Origin: Flavobacterium sp. WC2421 | Lineage (GTDB): Bacteria > Bacteroidota > Bacteroidia > Flavobacteriales > Flavobacteriaceae | Length of the DNA stretch: 64,000 nt | Assembly: GCF_040822115.1 (NCBI RefSeq) | Contig: NZ_CP162004.1 | Span: forward strand, 1,984,001 to 2,048,000 | Reading direction: 5' to 3' | Part shown: piece by piece, positions 1-8,727 of the stretch | How positions within the stretch are numbered: position 1 is the first letter of the stretch | How the letters are laid out: each line of letters opens with the position of its first letter | Notes under the pieces: model-generated | Told to the model about the DNA's origin: nothing | What the model saw: only the letters and a program-made list of their open reading frames with translations | The model's database searches: none | Position numbers and translations under genes: made by a program

Positions 1-768
1 TTTGATGTATATTTTTTCAGCATTAGCTATTGTTTGGACAAATGCTGGATTCATTCCTGCACTAGAAACAAAACTGTCGTTTTTTCTTATTTGTTGAATA
101 AATTCAGCATCACTAGCAATTACGCCTCCTGTTAATCCAAAGGCTTTTCCTAAAGAGGATAACATAATTTTTCGCTTAACATTTGGATGGGCTATAGATG
201 AAAAAATACCACAACCATTAGTTCCCAAAATACCAAGAGAATGGGATTCGTCTAGCACTAAAGTAATCTCTTTATTAGCGGGTATAAAATTTAGAAATGA
301 AAAATCAATTGGTTCTGTATTAAAAGAAGGAACAGCATCAGTAAGAATTGTAATTCTTTCTTTTAAATTGTCTAATAGTCTTGGATTCATTTCGTTTTGA
401 ACGAAAAACGGAATACTATTTGCACTTTTTATTGCAGTATGTATGTTGGGATAATGAAAAAATTGATCTGTTTGAGATTGCAATACATCAATAGTAATTT
501 TACCTGCTAACATGCCCGAAGAAACAGTAATTGTTGCTTCGGCTTTGATAAATCTAGCTAGAAATTTTTCGCCTTTTTCGTATGCAGTTAATTTTACATT
601 TGCACTTCTTGAGCTGCCATATGCAGTTCCCCATTGTAAAATATTACTGATAAGTATTTTTTGAAATTTTTTATTTGTTGGTAACCCCAAGTAGGCAGTT
701 CCTCCAAAATATAAATAATTTTCATTTTCAACTTTAAGGATTCTATTAGGAAACGAATTAACTTTCAT
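1..768 (-). CDS. PLP-dependent aminotransferase / alpha-oxoamine synthase (BioF/KBL-like), 3' end cut off
   Basis: Reverse-strand reading frame open from an ATG at 766-768 to the window edge (256 codons, no stop), so the C-terminus is missing. The fold-type I PLP signature is visible: DESHSLG supplies the Asp that contacts the pyridine nitrogen, and SSLGKAFGLTGG carries the predicted Schiff-base lysine. This is the pattern of the 8-amino-7-oxononanoate synthase / 2-amino-3-ketobutyrate ligase group, which condenses an amino acid with an acyl-CoA. The start lies 3 nt after the dipeptide epimerase stop, so the two are almost certainly cotranscribed and perhaps translationally coupled. That context argues against a plain biotin gene, since no other bio gene is near. 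Substrate unknown. Confidence 0.82.
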   Translation of the reverse strand, partial: MKVNSFPNRILKVENENYLYFGGTAYLGLPTNKKFQKILISNILQWGTAYGSSRSANVKLTAYEKGEKFLARFIKAEATITVSSGMLAGKITIDVLQSQTDQFFHYPNIHTAIKSANSIPFFVQNEMNPRLLDNLKERITILTDAVPSFNTEPIDFSFLNFIPANKEITLVLDESHSLGILGTNGCGIFSSIAHPNVKRKIMLSSLGKAFGLTGGVIASDAEFIQQIRKNDSFVSSAGMNPAFVQTIANAEKIYIK

Positions 769-771
769 TTT

Positions 772-1785
772 TTATTGTTTTAAAATAACTCCGGTACCAT
801 TAAGTTTAGAATAACTAATTTCACCCTCTTTTATAGTAACACCATCTGCAATGTCTTCTGCCAGGAGTAAGGCACCATCCATGTCTACATAATCTAATTG
901 TGGTAATAAATGAGCAATGGCTGAAATTCCTACTGATGATTCAGTCATGCAACCCACCATTGTTTTTAACCCTAATTTTTTTGCTTGCTCGATCATCCTT
1001 TTTCCAGGAGTTAACCCACCGCATTTTACAAGTTTAATATTCACTCCGTGAAAATGATTGTGACATTTTGCAACATCTTCTTCTATAATGCAGCTTTCAT
1101 CTGCAATTATTGGTAAAACGGAATATTTGAAAACTTCTTTATGTGCATCCCAATTGTCGGCTTTCATAGGTTGTTCTAGAAATTCTACACCTAATTTTTT
1201 TAATTCAACTGCGTTGTTGATGGTTTCTTCAATTCCCCAACCACAATTTGCATCTATTCTAAAAATGGCATCTGTATGTTTTCTAAGTTCTTTTACTATG
1301 GCAATATCTTCGTGTGTTCCTAATTTTATTTTATAAATAGGCCATGGAAGTTCTTTCATTTTTGAGACCATTTTGTCTATTGATGCGATTCCAATTGTAT
1401 AGTCGGTTAATGGATTGTTTTCAATTGTGTAGTTCCAATATTCATATAGTTTTTTTCCTTTTTTACGAGCGTATAAATCAGTATATGCCATGTCTAAAGC
1501 GCATAAAGCGAACATATTTTCTTTTAAATAGGGGTGCATCATTTGCCAAAATTCTTCTGGTGTTTGATCTTCCGATTCTTCGATAATGGGACGAATTTTA
1601 TTTAAATCGGCAATCATCATTGGAACTGTAATGTTATAATATGGATTTGAAGTTGCTTCTCCGTAGCCAGAAAATCCTTCGCTTTCTAATTCAACAATTA
1701 AAGAGGGTTGTACATCAATGGATTCTCTTGATATTGTAAATGTATGTTTTAGTTTTAGGATGTATTCTTTTACTATTAATTTCAT
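772..1785 (-). CDS. Dipeptide epimerase (L-Ala-D/L-Glu epimerase type, enolase superfamily)
   Basis: A 337-residue cytoplasmic enzyme of the muconate-lactonizing branch of the enolase superfamily. The two catalytic lysines can be placed: K152-x-K154 (YKIKLG) on one face and K251 (NIKLVKCGG) on the other. The metal ligands are D178 (RIDANCGW), E204 (LEQP) and D229 (ADES). Enzymes with this set epimerise L-Ala-D-Glu from peptidoglycan turnover or related dipeptides; exact specificity cannot be read from sequence. The gene is followed after 3 nt by the BioF-like enzyme, suggesting a shared pathway. Full length for the family; ATG start at 1785. Confidence 0.9.
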   Translation of the reverse strand: MKLIVKEYILKLKHTFTISRESIDVQPSLIVELESEGFSGYGEATSNPYYNITVPMMIADLNKIRPIIEESEDQTPEEFWQMMHPYLKENMFALCALDMAYTDLYARKKGKKLYEYWNYTIENNPLTDYTIGIASIDKMVSKMKELPWPIYKIKLGTHEDIAIVKELRKHTDAIFRIDANCGWGIEETINNAVELKKLGVEFLEQPMKADNWDAHKEVFKYSVLPIIADESCIIEEDVAKCHNHFHGVNIKLVKCGGLTPGKRMIEQAKKLGLKTMVGCMTESSVGISAIAHLLPQLDYVDMDGALLLAEDIADGVTIKEGEISYSKLNGTGVILKQ

Positions 1786-1845
1786 TTATTTTGGATTTAA
1801 TACTTTAAAAGTAATGTAATTATATTAAAATTTCACACAAAAGCT

Positions 1846-2670
1846 TTAGTAACCAAGCCATAGTAATGCTTTTATAAAACCATCACGCCATAATTTTTCA
1901 TTGTGTTGCCCACCTTTAACTATTTTTTTTTCATTTAAATGGAGGCAATAACATCTATTTGTATTTAGTAAATATTCCATTCTGTTGAGATCAGAAACCA
2001 TCTCTTCACTTTCATTGTCACCACAAAGAAAGTAGATTTTGGAGTTTATTTTTTTTGAATTTTCGGTAAGACTATATATGTCTTTACTAAACCAAAATGA
2101 AGGAGAAAAAACACCCGCTTTTCCAAATACTTTTGGGTATTTTAAAACTGCATAATAGGAGGTAAGACCACCTAAAGAGCTTCCCATAATAATTGTATTT
2201 CTAGATTTCGTTTTGGTCCTATAAGTGCTGTCTACTTTTGGTTTCAAAGTTTCAACAATAAACTTTAGATAGGCATCCGCATTTCCTCCTCCATATTTTT
2301 CATTTTTATAGGGAGTTAATTCATCGATTCGTTTTTCATTACCATGTTCAATTCCAATAACAATTATTTGGGCATTAATACTATCTAATTTTTCGTCCAC
2401 ATTCCATTCTCCTGCATAAGATGTTTTGGAGTCAAATAGATTTTGAGCATCATGCATATATAAAACAGAAAATTTTTTATTAGTGTCGTAATAATCCTTT
2501 GGAAGATAGACCCATATTTTTTTTGTTGTATTTAATTGAGATGCATTAATGGTAAAAGTCGAGACTTGTTTTGTCGCTGTACTTTGTTGCGCTAATAGAC
2601 CTATAGATGTTAAAAAAAATAGGAATAATAGATTAAATTGTTGAATCACTGTTTGGTCTTTGTTTTTCAT
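1846..2670 (-). CDS. Secreted alpha/beta-hydrolase, putative esterase (esterase D / enterochelin esterase-like)
   Basis: A 274-residue protein with an N-terminal hydrophobic segment (about residues 12-27) ending in LLAQQ, a likely signal peptide. The body matches the PF00756 putative-esterase fold: KIWVYLPKDY near residue 51, the LYMHDAQNLFD block, the nucleophile elbow GSSLGG (S165), a likely acid around D218 (CGDNESE) and a likely catalytic His at 256 (GGQHNEKLW). Such proteins act in the periplasm or at the cell surface on ester substrates such as acetylated sugars or siderophore esters; the substrate is not evident. It is transcribed with the epimerase direction but separated by 60 bp. 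It is divergent from the TerB-like gene, 37 bp away. Confidence 0.85.
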   Translation of the reverse strand: MKNKDQTVIQQFNLLFLFFLTSIGLLAQQSTATKQVSTFTINASQLNTTKKIWVYLPKDYYDTNKKFSVLYMHDAQNLFDSKTSYAGEWNVDEKLDSINAQIIVIGIEHGNEKRIDELTPYKNEKYGGGNADAYLKFIVETLKPKVDSTYRTKTKSRNTIIMGSSLGGLTSYYAVLKYPKVFGKAGVFSPSFWFSKDIYSLTENSKKINSKIYFLCGDNESEEMVSDLNRMEYLLNTNRCYCLHLNEKKIVKGGQHNEKLWRDGFIKALLWLGY

Positions 2671-2707
2671 TTTAAAAACGATATTTTAGCTAAAAAAAAT
2701 TATATTA

Positions 2708-3112
2708 ATGGATACTTACGAAGAAAAAAAGAGCTTACTTTTAGATATGATTACTTTTTCTACTGAGAATGGTGTTTTACCTAAAAAAGACTATGACTTT
2801 TTATTTGTTATTGCGAATGCTTTAGATTTAGAAAAAGGTGATTTTAATAATTTATTCCTTTTAGAATTACCTAAAATGGCTGCTAAAACAGGATTTAGAC
2901 GTATGCAGCAGTTTTATCGTTTAGCATTTTTAATGCATAAAGGACGTATTTTAAATGCAAATGAGTCTAATACGATTCATCAAATTTCTATTAGCATGGG
3001 AATAAATCCGGATGCTACAAAACGAGTACTTAAAAAGATGGAAAAATCACCTAATACTGTTATCTCACCAGAAGCATTATTGAAAATTTATAAGGAATTT
3101 CATGATCAATGA
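2708..3112 (+). CDS. TerB-like helical protein
   Basis: A 134-residue, soluble, mainly helical protein with no signal peptide or membrane segment. The pattern of short helices with MITFSTENGVLPKKDYDFL near the start and KGRILNANESNTIHQISISMGI in the middle resembles the TerB-like fold (EF-hand-like helical bundle found in tellurite-resistance TerB and unrelated housekeeping proteins). No catalytic motif is seen. Its stop overlaps the stop of uvrB on the other strand (3106-3112), so the transcripts must overlap. In flavobacteria such genes are sometimes mislabelled UvrB because of this position; the sequence has no UvrB domain. Function unknown. Confidence 0.72.
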   Translation: MDTYEEKKSLLLDMITFSTENGVLPKKDYDFLFVIANALDLEKGDFNNLFLLELPKMAAKTGFRRMQQFYRLAFLMHKGRILNANESNTIHQISISMGINPDATKRVLKKMEKSPNTVISPEALLKIYKEFHDQ

Positions 3113-5097
3113 AGTTGCTCTTGAAGCATTTTAATTTCATCACGTAATTTTGCTGCTTGCATAAAATCCAGTTCTTTAGCTGCTTTCTCCATAGATTTGC
3201 GTTTTTCTCGAATGCGTTTTTCTATTTGATCTTTTGATAAATATTCAGTTACTGTTTCTGCTGCGGTATTTAATGTATGTCCTAATTCATATTCTACCAG
3301 GGGATTTTTAGTAAAAGCACTATCGATTTTCTTGTTTAATGCTTGAGGTATTTGATTGTTTTCGGTATTAAAGTTTATTTGTTTCGTTCTGCGATAGTTT
3401 GTTTCGTCAATCGTTTTTTGCATGCTGGCAGTAATTTTATCCGCGTACATTATCGCTTTACCGTTTAGATTTCTGGCTGCTCTACCAATGGTTTGAGTCA
3501 ATGATCGATGGCTTCTTAAGAAACCTTCTTTATCAGCATCTAAAATTGCAACGAGTGATACTTCGGGTAAATCTAAACCTTCACGTAGTAGGTTTACCCC
3601 AATTAATACATCAAAGATACCTTTTCGCAAATCTTGCATGATTTCAATTCGTTCTAAGGTATCAACATCCGAATGTATATAGCGACAACGAATATTAACC
3701 TTTGTTAAGTATTTGGCTAATTCTTCTGCCATTCTTTTGGTTAATGTTGTTACAAGAACGCGTTCGTCTAATTCGCATCTCACTTGAATTTCTTCAATTA
3801 AATCGTCAATTTGGTTTAAACTAGGTCGGATTTCTATAATAGGATCTAATAATCCAGTAGGTCGAATTACTTGTTCAACAACTACGCCATCCGTTTTTTG
3901 TAATTCATAGTCGGCAGGAGTTGCTGAAACATAGATTACTTGGTTTTGCATGGCTTCAAATTCCTCAAATTTTAAAGGTCTATTGTCCATTGCGGCAGGC
4001 AGTCTAAATCCATACTCGACTAAATTTTCTTTTCGAGAACGGTCACCTCCATACATGGCATGTACTTGTGATAAGGTCACGTGACTTTCGTCTACAACCA
4101 TTAAAAAATCTTTTGGAAAATAATCTAATAAACAGAATGGTCTAGTTCCTGCTAGTCTACCATCGAGGTAGCGGGAGTAATTTTCTATTCCAGAGCAATA
4201 TCCCAATTCTCTAATCATTTCTAAATCAAAATTGGTACGTTCTTCCAAACGTTTTGCTTCAAGGTGTTTTCCTATTTCTTTAAAATAATCGACTTGTTTG
4301 ACTAAGTCTTGTTGGATTTCCCAAATTGCACCTTGTAGTACATCTGGTGAAGTCACAAACATATTTGCTGGGTAAATTGTTAGTTTTTCGAATTTTTCAA
4401 TTACTGCAGCTGTTTTTATATCAAAAGATTCAATTTCTTCAATTTCATCACCAAAGAAATGGATTCGAAAAGCATCATCTGCATAACTTGGATAGACTTC
4501 TACAGTATCTCCTTTTATCCTAAAATTTCCGGGAGTAAAATCAGCTTCAGTTCTGGAATATAAACTCTGAACTAAGCTGTGTAATAATTTGGTTCGTGAA
4601 ATCGTTTGATCTCTTTCAATTTCAATTACATTTTTTTGAAATTCCACAGGATTTCCAATACCATATAAGCAAGAAACAGATGCAACTACCAATATATCTC
4701 TTCTGCCAGAAAGGAGTGAAGAGGTGGTGCTTAAACGCATTTTTTCTAGTTCTTCATTGATTGATAAATCTTTTTCAATAAAGACCCCAGAAACGGGCAT
4801 AAATGCTTCTGGCTGATAGTAATCATAGTAAGAAACAAAATATTCTACAGCATTATTTGGGAAAAACTGCTTGAACTCTGAATATAATTGTGCGGCCAAA
4901 GTTTTATTGTGTGCTAAAACTAATGTTGGTCTTTGTACTTCCTGAATGACGTTAGCAACCGTAAAAGTTTTACCAGAACCGGTTACTCCTAATAATGTTT
5001 GGAATTTTTCACCATCAACAATTCCTTGAGTTAATTTTTCAATAGCTTGTGGCTGGTCGCCTTTGGGTAGGTAATCTGATACGACTTGAAAATTCAT
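3106..5097 (-). CDS. uvrB: Excinuclease ABC subunit B (UvrB)
   Basis: DNA-damage recognition helicase of nucleotide excision repair; it receives the lesion from UvrA and recruits UvrC. At 663 residues it is full length. Visible features are the Walker A box GVTGSGKT (37-44), the beta-hairpin block around YFVSYYDYYQPEAF that clamps the DNA, helicase motif II DESH, motif VI QTIGRAARN and the C-terminal UVR domain (about residues 625-660) that binds UvrC. ATG at 5097. A near-match to the -7 box (AAACTTTG on the minus strand at 5111-5118) sits just upstream. A strong terminator for the next gene lies upstream, so uvrB is probably monocistronic. Confidence 0.98.
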   Translation of the reverse strand: MNFQVVSDYLPKGDQPQAIEKLTQGIVDGEKFQTLLGVTGSGKTFTVANVIQEVQRPTLVLAHNKTLAAQLYSEFKQFFPNNAVEYFVSYYDYYQPEAFMPVSGVFIEKDLSINEELEKMRLSTTSSLLSGRRDILVVASVSCLYGIGNPVEFQKNVIEIERDQTISRTKLLHSLVQSLYSRTEADFTPGNFRIKGDTVEVYPSYADDAFRIHFFGDEIEEIESFDIKTAAVIEKFEKLTIYPANMFVTSPDVLQGAIWEIQQDLVKQVDYFKEIGKHLEAKRLEERTNFDLEMIRELGYCSGIENYSRYLDGRLAGTRPFCLLDYFPKDFLMVVDESHVTLSQVHAMYGGDRSRKENLVEYGFRLPAAMDNRPLKFEEFEAMQNQVIYVSATPADYELQKTDGVVVEQVIRPTGLLDPIIEIRPSLNQIDDLIEEIQVRCELDERVLVTTLTKRMAEELAKYLTKVNIRCRYIHSDVDTLERIEIMQDLRKGIFDVLIGVNLLREGLDLPEVSLVAILDADKEGFLRSHRSLTQTIGRAARNLNGKAIMYADKITASMQKTIDETNYRRTKQINFNTENNQIPQALNKKIDSAFTKNPLVEYELGHTLNTAAETVTEYLSKDQIEKRIREKRKSMEKAAKELDFMQAAKLRDEIKMLQEQLH

Positions 5098-5170
5098 TGG
5101 TATTTTGGGGCAAAGTTTTTAGAATTACAAAGTTACGAAGTTTATAACTATTTTGGACGGAAGTTAATTC

Positions 5171-5206
5171 TAAAAAAAAAAAACCATCATGCGAACATGA
5201 TGGTTT
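5171..5206 (-). terminator. Intrinsic terminator after the TonB-dependent receptor
   Basis: Perfect 11-bp inverted repeat, AAACCATCATG at 5181-5191 and its complement at 5196-5206, with a CGAA tetraloop. On the minus strand it is followed by a long U tract (A run 5172-5183 on the plus strand). It ends the receptor gene that stops at 5227. Confidence 0.9.
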
Positions 5207-5226
5207 CTATGTAAAAAAAAGTTTAT

Positions 5227-8200
5227 TTAGAAGCTTAAACTTAACCTAGCAAAAACGAATCTTCCGTTTTGTCCAAATTGAGATACATTTCTTGAATAAG
5301 TAAATTGATTAGAACTTTTTAATGATTCTAAATTTTCGTCTGGATACACATCAAAAATATTGTTTGCACCTACTACAACTTTAACATTATCAGTAAATTT
5401 ATATCCTACAGATAGATCAGTTATTACTCTTGCTCCCCAAACCGGATGTTCAACAGCAACGGTTTGCCCATTTACTACAGCAGTGTCAATAGTTCCATCT
5501 CCATTTGCATCAGCAGTATTTGGATCTGTAACTTGACCGAAGTACACATTTCTCAAGAAGAAATCGAATTTTTTCACTGACAATGAGTTTGTTAAATTAG
5601 CTTTAACTCTTGGCACAGCTTCTTGAAGATATACTCTACTTGATTCAGAATAGTAACGGTTAATTTGCCCGTTATCTGTTAAAATTTGTGAAGCGTGAAT
5701 ATTACCAACTCTTTTTGTACTTGATAATGTTCCTGATAAATCAGTTTTTAATGTTAAACCATTTCCAACATTTGCTTTATGGCTTATAACAACATCGATT
5801 CCTCTTGACTCAGTATCAATTGCATTTGCAAAGAAAGTTGCAGCAGTAGCATTTGCATTATCAAACAAAGTGTTTAATTGTGCTGCAGGAGTTCCAGCTG
5901 CAGGAGTTCCTCCAGGTCTAGAAAATTGATCTGTAAGTACTACTCTGTCATTAATTTTAACAATATAGGCATCAGCAGTCAAAGTAAGTTTAGCTTCAGG
6001 TATTTTTGCAGTAAAACCAACACTTGCACTTTGAGATTCTTCTTGTTTTAATTGTGGAATTCCTAATAATTTAGCAGCTTGCGAATCATTACTGAATGTT
6101 CCTACTTCAAATGGTACACCACCTACGAATTGTGTAGCTGTTGAATTAAAATAAATTTGGTGTAATGAAGGAGCTCTAAATCCAGTAGAAACAGCACCAC
6201 GTAAGTTAATGTTATCTGTTAATTTATAACGAGTCGCTAATTTATAATTTGTAGTGTTACCAAAATCAGAATAATTTTCGAAACGAAGTGCTCCGTTTAC
6301 TAACCATTTTTCTGTAACATCATATTCTAAATCAGTATATAAAGCTACACTGTTACGACCTTTATCAACTGTATTTGATGGTTTGAAACCAGGAAAAACT
6401 TGTGATCCTCCAGGTCTTGCAGAACCATAAAAGTCAGTTACTTTTAATTCAGAAGCTGTAGTTCCTGTTACAATACCACCGTTGATGTCATATTGATTAT
6501 AAGAATCTGGTACTCCAGCATTAATTTGAAAATTCTCATGTCTGTATTCAGCACCAAAAGCAACGTTTAATTTGTCAAATTTTCTAGACGTATCAAAGTT
6601 AGTTGTATTTTGAGAAAAAGCCAATCCACCAGCATCAAATTCAGTAGGAGAATTTTCTCTTAAAGTTGCATTTAATGTGTTTTCAATATTATAATCAAAA
6701 GAGTTTCTACCAAAAGTATTACTTAAATCAAAATTCCAAGTTTTGAAGATCATACCTCTAATTCCTGCAGCAGCCGAGATATCATTAATTGTAGAATGAA
6801 TTTCAGGTAAAAAACCATTAGGAAACAAAGCAGTATAAGCTCTAGATTGATTTGGTCTTCTGTAAAAACCTTCTGCTTGACCTGTTCTATGACTAGTACC
6901 ACCAAAAGCGTATACCTCAAGATTTTCATTGATTGGGTAAGCAGCATTCAAGAAAAACTGTGCACTTTCCAATGAAGATTGTCCTACTTTCATGTTGAAA
7001 TCTTTTCTTTCCAGTTTTCTGTAAGCCAATTCACCATCTGTTGCATCAAAATTTAATACCGATTGTAATCCTGTTGCACCATATAATGAAGTTGCATTAG
7101 CAATAGAAGATTGTTGAGCTGTTGTAAAATATCCTACTTGAGGAGCATATGTTTTAATAGCAGAAACAATTCCAGCTTCATTAGCTGTTGGGGCAGCTTG
7201 AGTTCCAATATTTCCCCATAAAGTATTAATATTTGTTCCAGCTTCTGCAGCTCTTTGTTCAATCGCATTAAAAGCACTGAATAAGGTTCCAGTTGCATCT
7301 TTAGCTCTACTCGTTTGTCCTCTTAATTGAAAACTTCCTGTAGCATTGATGAAACTTTTTTCTTTACCTAGACTAGTACCGTAGTTTAAGTCAATTTGTA
7401 GATTGTTTCCATCACTACCACCTCTATGATCATTAGCTCCTCTAGATACATTGCTTCCACCTAAAATATTGATGTCTAATTTGTTTGTAGCTTTCTTAAC
7501 ATTGATGTTAATTACACCAGCGATAGCATCAGAACCATATTGAGCAGATGCACCATCTCTTAAAACTTCAATACGATCAATTGCAAAAGCAGGAATAGCA
7601 TTTAAATCGGTTCCTACTGATCCTCTACCTGGAGATCCATTGATGTTTACTAATGATGAAGTATGTCTTCTTTTTCCATTAACCAAAACTAAAACTTGGT
7701 CCGGTCCTAGACCTCTTAATTGAGCTGGGTCAATGTGATCCGTTCCATCCGCTACTGTAGTAGTATTAGAAGTAAACGATGGAGCAACCATGTTTAAAAT
7801 CTGATTTAAGTTGGCTTGTGGTCCTTGAGAAGATATATCTTTCATACTAATAACATCAATTGGAACAGCAGATTCAGTCACTGTTCTTGCACTGCTACGA
7901 GAACCTAATACAACAACATCTTGCAATGTTTCACCATTTCCTACTAATGTAACATTAACGGTTGTACCTGTTACTGTAATTTCTACAGTTTTTAAACCTA
8001 CATAAGAGAATTGTAAAACAGCACCAATTTCAGCTGTTATACTGTAATTTCCATCTATATCAGTTGTAGTTCCTTTTTTTGTTCCTTTTACAAGGACTGT
8101 AACACCAGGTAATGCTTCTCCACTTTCGTCTACTACATGTCCCTTAATGATTTCAGCTACAGCATCAAATGTAGAAAATATCCCTGCATTAAAACCCACT

Positions 8201-8568
8201 TTAGCACCTTCCTTTTGTAAAACAATTTGGTTGCTTACTTCAGAATAATTAATTTTTAATGGTTTTAAAATGCGATTAAGTACACTTGATAATGCTTCGT
8301 TTTCAGCATATACATTTACTTTTTGGTTTAATTGTGACATTCTCGAATTGTACGAAAATTTCACATTTGACAATTTTTCAATTTTTGTTAAAACAACATC
8401 TAAGTTCAAATCAGTTACAGAGATTGAAATCTTTGTATCTAGTTTTTTTTGACCTCTGATTGTATTTGCAAATGTCACACTGGAGAAGACAAATGCTAAG
8501 ACTAATTGTAATAAGGTTATTTTCATAATTCGAATAAATAGTCGTTGGTTGAGGACGTTTTTTTTCAT
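5227..8568 (-). CDS. TonB-dependent receptor with N-terminal STN signalling domain
   Basis: A 1113-residue outer-membrane receptor. In order: a signal peptide (hydrophobic about 15-35); a secretin/TonB N-terminal (STN) domain at about 45-118; a carboxypeptidase-regulatory-like domain (GHVVDESGEALPGVTVLVKG, 143-162) to about 210; a plug domain (about 225-360) with LRGLGPDQVLVLVNGKR and VLRDGASAQYGSDAIAGVIN; then a 22-strand-type barrel ending in an aromatic residue (FARLSLSF). An STN domain is the periplasmic part that contacts a FecR-type anti-sigma factor, and fecR and an ECF sigma gene lie directly upstream. No SusD-like gene follows, so this is a stand-alone transporter rather than a SusCD pair. 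The substrate cannot be told from sequence. Confidence 0.95.
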   Translation of the reverse strand: MKKNVLNQRLFIRIMKITLLQLVLAFVFSSVTFANTIRGQKKLDTKISISVTDLNLDVVLTKIEKLSNVKFSYNSRMSQLNQKVNVYAENEALSSVLNRILKPLKINYSEVSNQIVLQKEGAKVGFNAGIFSTFDAVAEIIKGHVVDESGEALPGVTVLVKGTKKGTTTDIDGNYSITAEIGAVLQFSYVGLKTVEITVTGTTVNVTLVGNGETLQDVVVLGSRSSARTVTESAVPIDVISMKDISSQGPQANLNQILNMVAPSFTSNTTTVADGTDHIDPAQLRGLGPDQVLVLVNGKRRHTSSLVNINGSPGRGSVGTDLNAIPAFAIDRIEVLRDGASAQYGSDAIAGVININVKKATNKLDINILGGSNVSRGANDHRGGSDGNNLQIDLNYGTSLGKEKSFINATGSFQLRGQTSRAKDATGTLFSAFNAIEQRAAEAGTNINTLWGNIGTQAAPTANEAGIVSAIKTYAPQVGYFTTAQQSSIANATSLYGATGLQSVLNFDATDGELAYRKLERKDFNMKVGQSSLESAQFFLNAAYPINENLEVYAFGGTSHRTGQAEGFYRRPNQSRAYTALFPNGFLPEIHSTINDISAAAGIRGMIFKTWNFDLSNTFGRNSFDYNIENTLNATLRENSPTEFDAGGLAFSQNTTNFDTSRKFDKLNVAFGAEYRHENFQINAGVPDSYNQYDINGGIVTGTTASELKVTDFYGSARPGGSQVFPGFKPSNTVDKGRNSVALYTDLEYDVTEKWLVNGALRFENYSDFGNTTNYKLATRYKLTDNINLRGAVSTGFRAPSLHQIYFNSTATQFVGGVPFEVGTFSNDSQAAKLLGIPQLKQEESQSASVGFTAKIPEAKLTLTADAYIVKINDRVVLTDQFSRPGGTPAAGTPAAQLNTLFDNANATAATFFANAIDTESRGIDVVISHKANVGNGLTLKTDLSGTLSSTKRVGNIHASQILTDNGQINRYYSESSRVYLQEAVPRVKANLTNSLSVKKFDFFLRNVYFGQVTDPNTADANGDGTIDTAVVNGQTVAVEHPVWGARVITDLSVGYKFTDNVKVVVGANNIFDVYPDENLESLKSSNQFTYSRNVSQFGQNGRFVFARLSLSF

Positions 8569-8620
8569 AGTTTTGGTCTGTTTTTATTAATACTCGTTAG
8601 TTGGGTTATTTTTAGAACAT

Positions 8621-8651
8621 AACAATTAGTCTTTACAGAGAGCTAATTGTT
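8621..8651. other. Hairpin in the fecR-receptor spacer
   Basis: Perfect 9-bp inverted repeat, AACAATTAG (8621-8629) and CTAATTGTT (8643-8651), with a 13-nt loop. It lies 52 bp upstream of the receptor start codon in the leader of the mRNA. On either strand it could be an RNA hairpin or a protein-binding dyad; there is no long U tract, so terminator function is weak at best. Confidence 0.5.
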
Positions 8652-8662
8652 TTAATTCAAGG

Positions 8663-8699
8663 CGTCGAGAATGTTACAGCATTTTCGGCGTTTTTTTTT
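8663..8699 (+). terminator. Rho-independent terminator facing against the flanking genes
   Basis: An 11-bp stem (CGTCGAGAATG, 8663-8673, with CATTTTCGGCG, 8680-8690; two G-U pairs) and a 6-nt loop TTACAG. A run of nine T follows at 8691-8699 on the plus strand. The orientation is plus, whereas fecR and the receptor are both on minus. The minus-strand reading has no U tract after the stem. It therefore looks made to stop a plus-strand transcript arising in or near the receptor 5' end. Confidence 0.62.
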
Positions 8700-8727
8700 A
8701 GTCTATTTATTCATAGGCAATATTATG

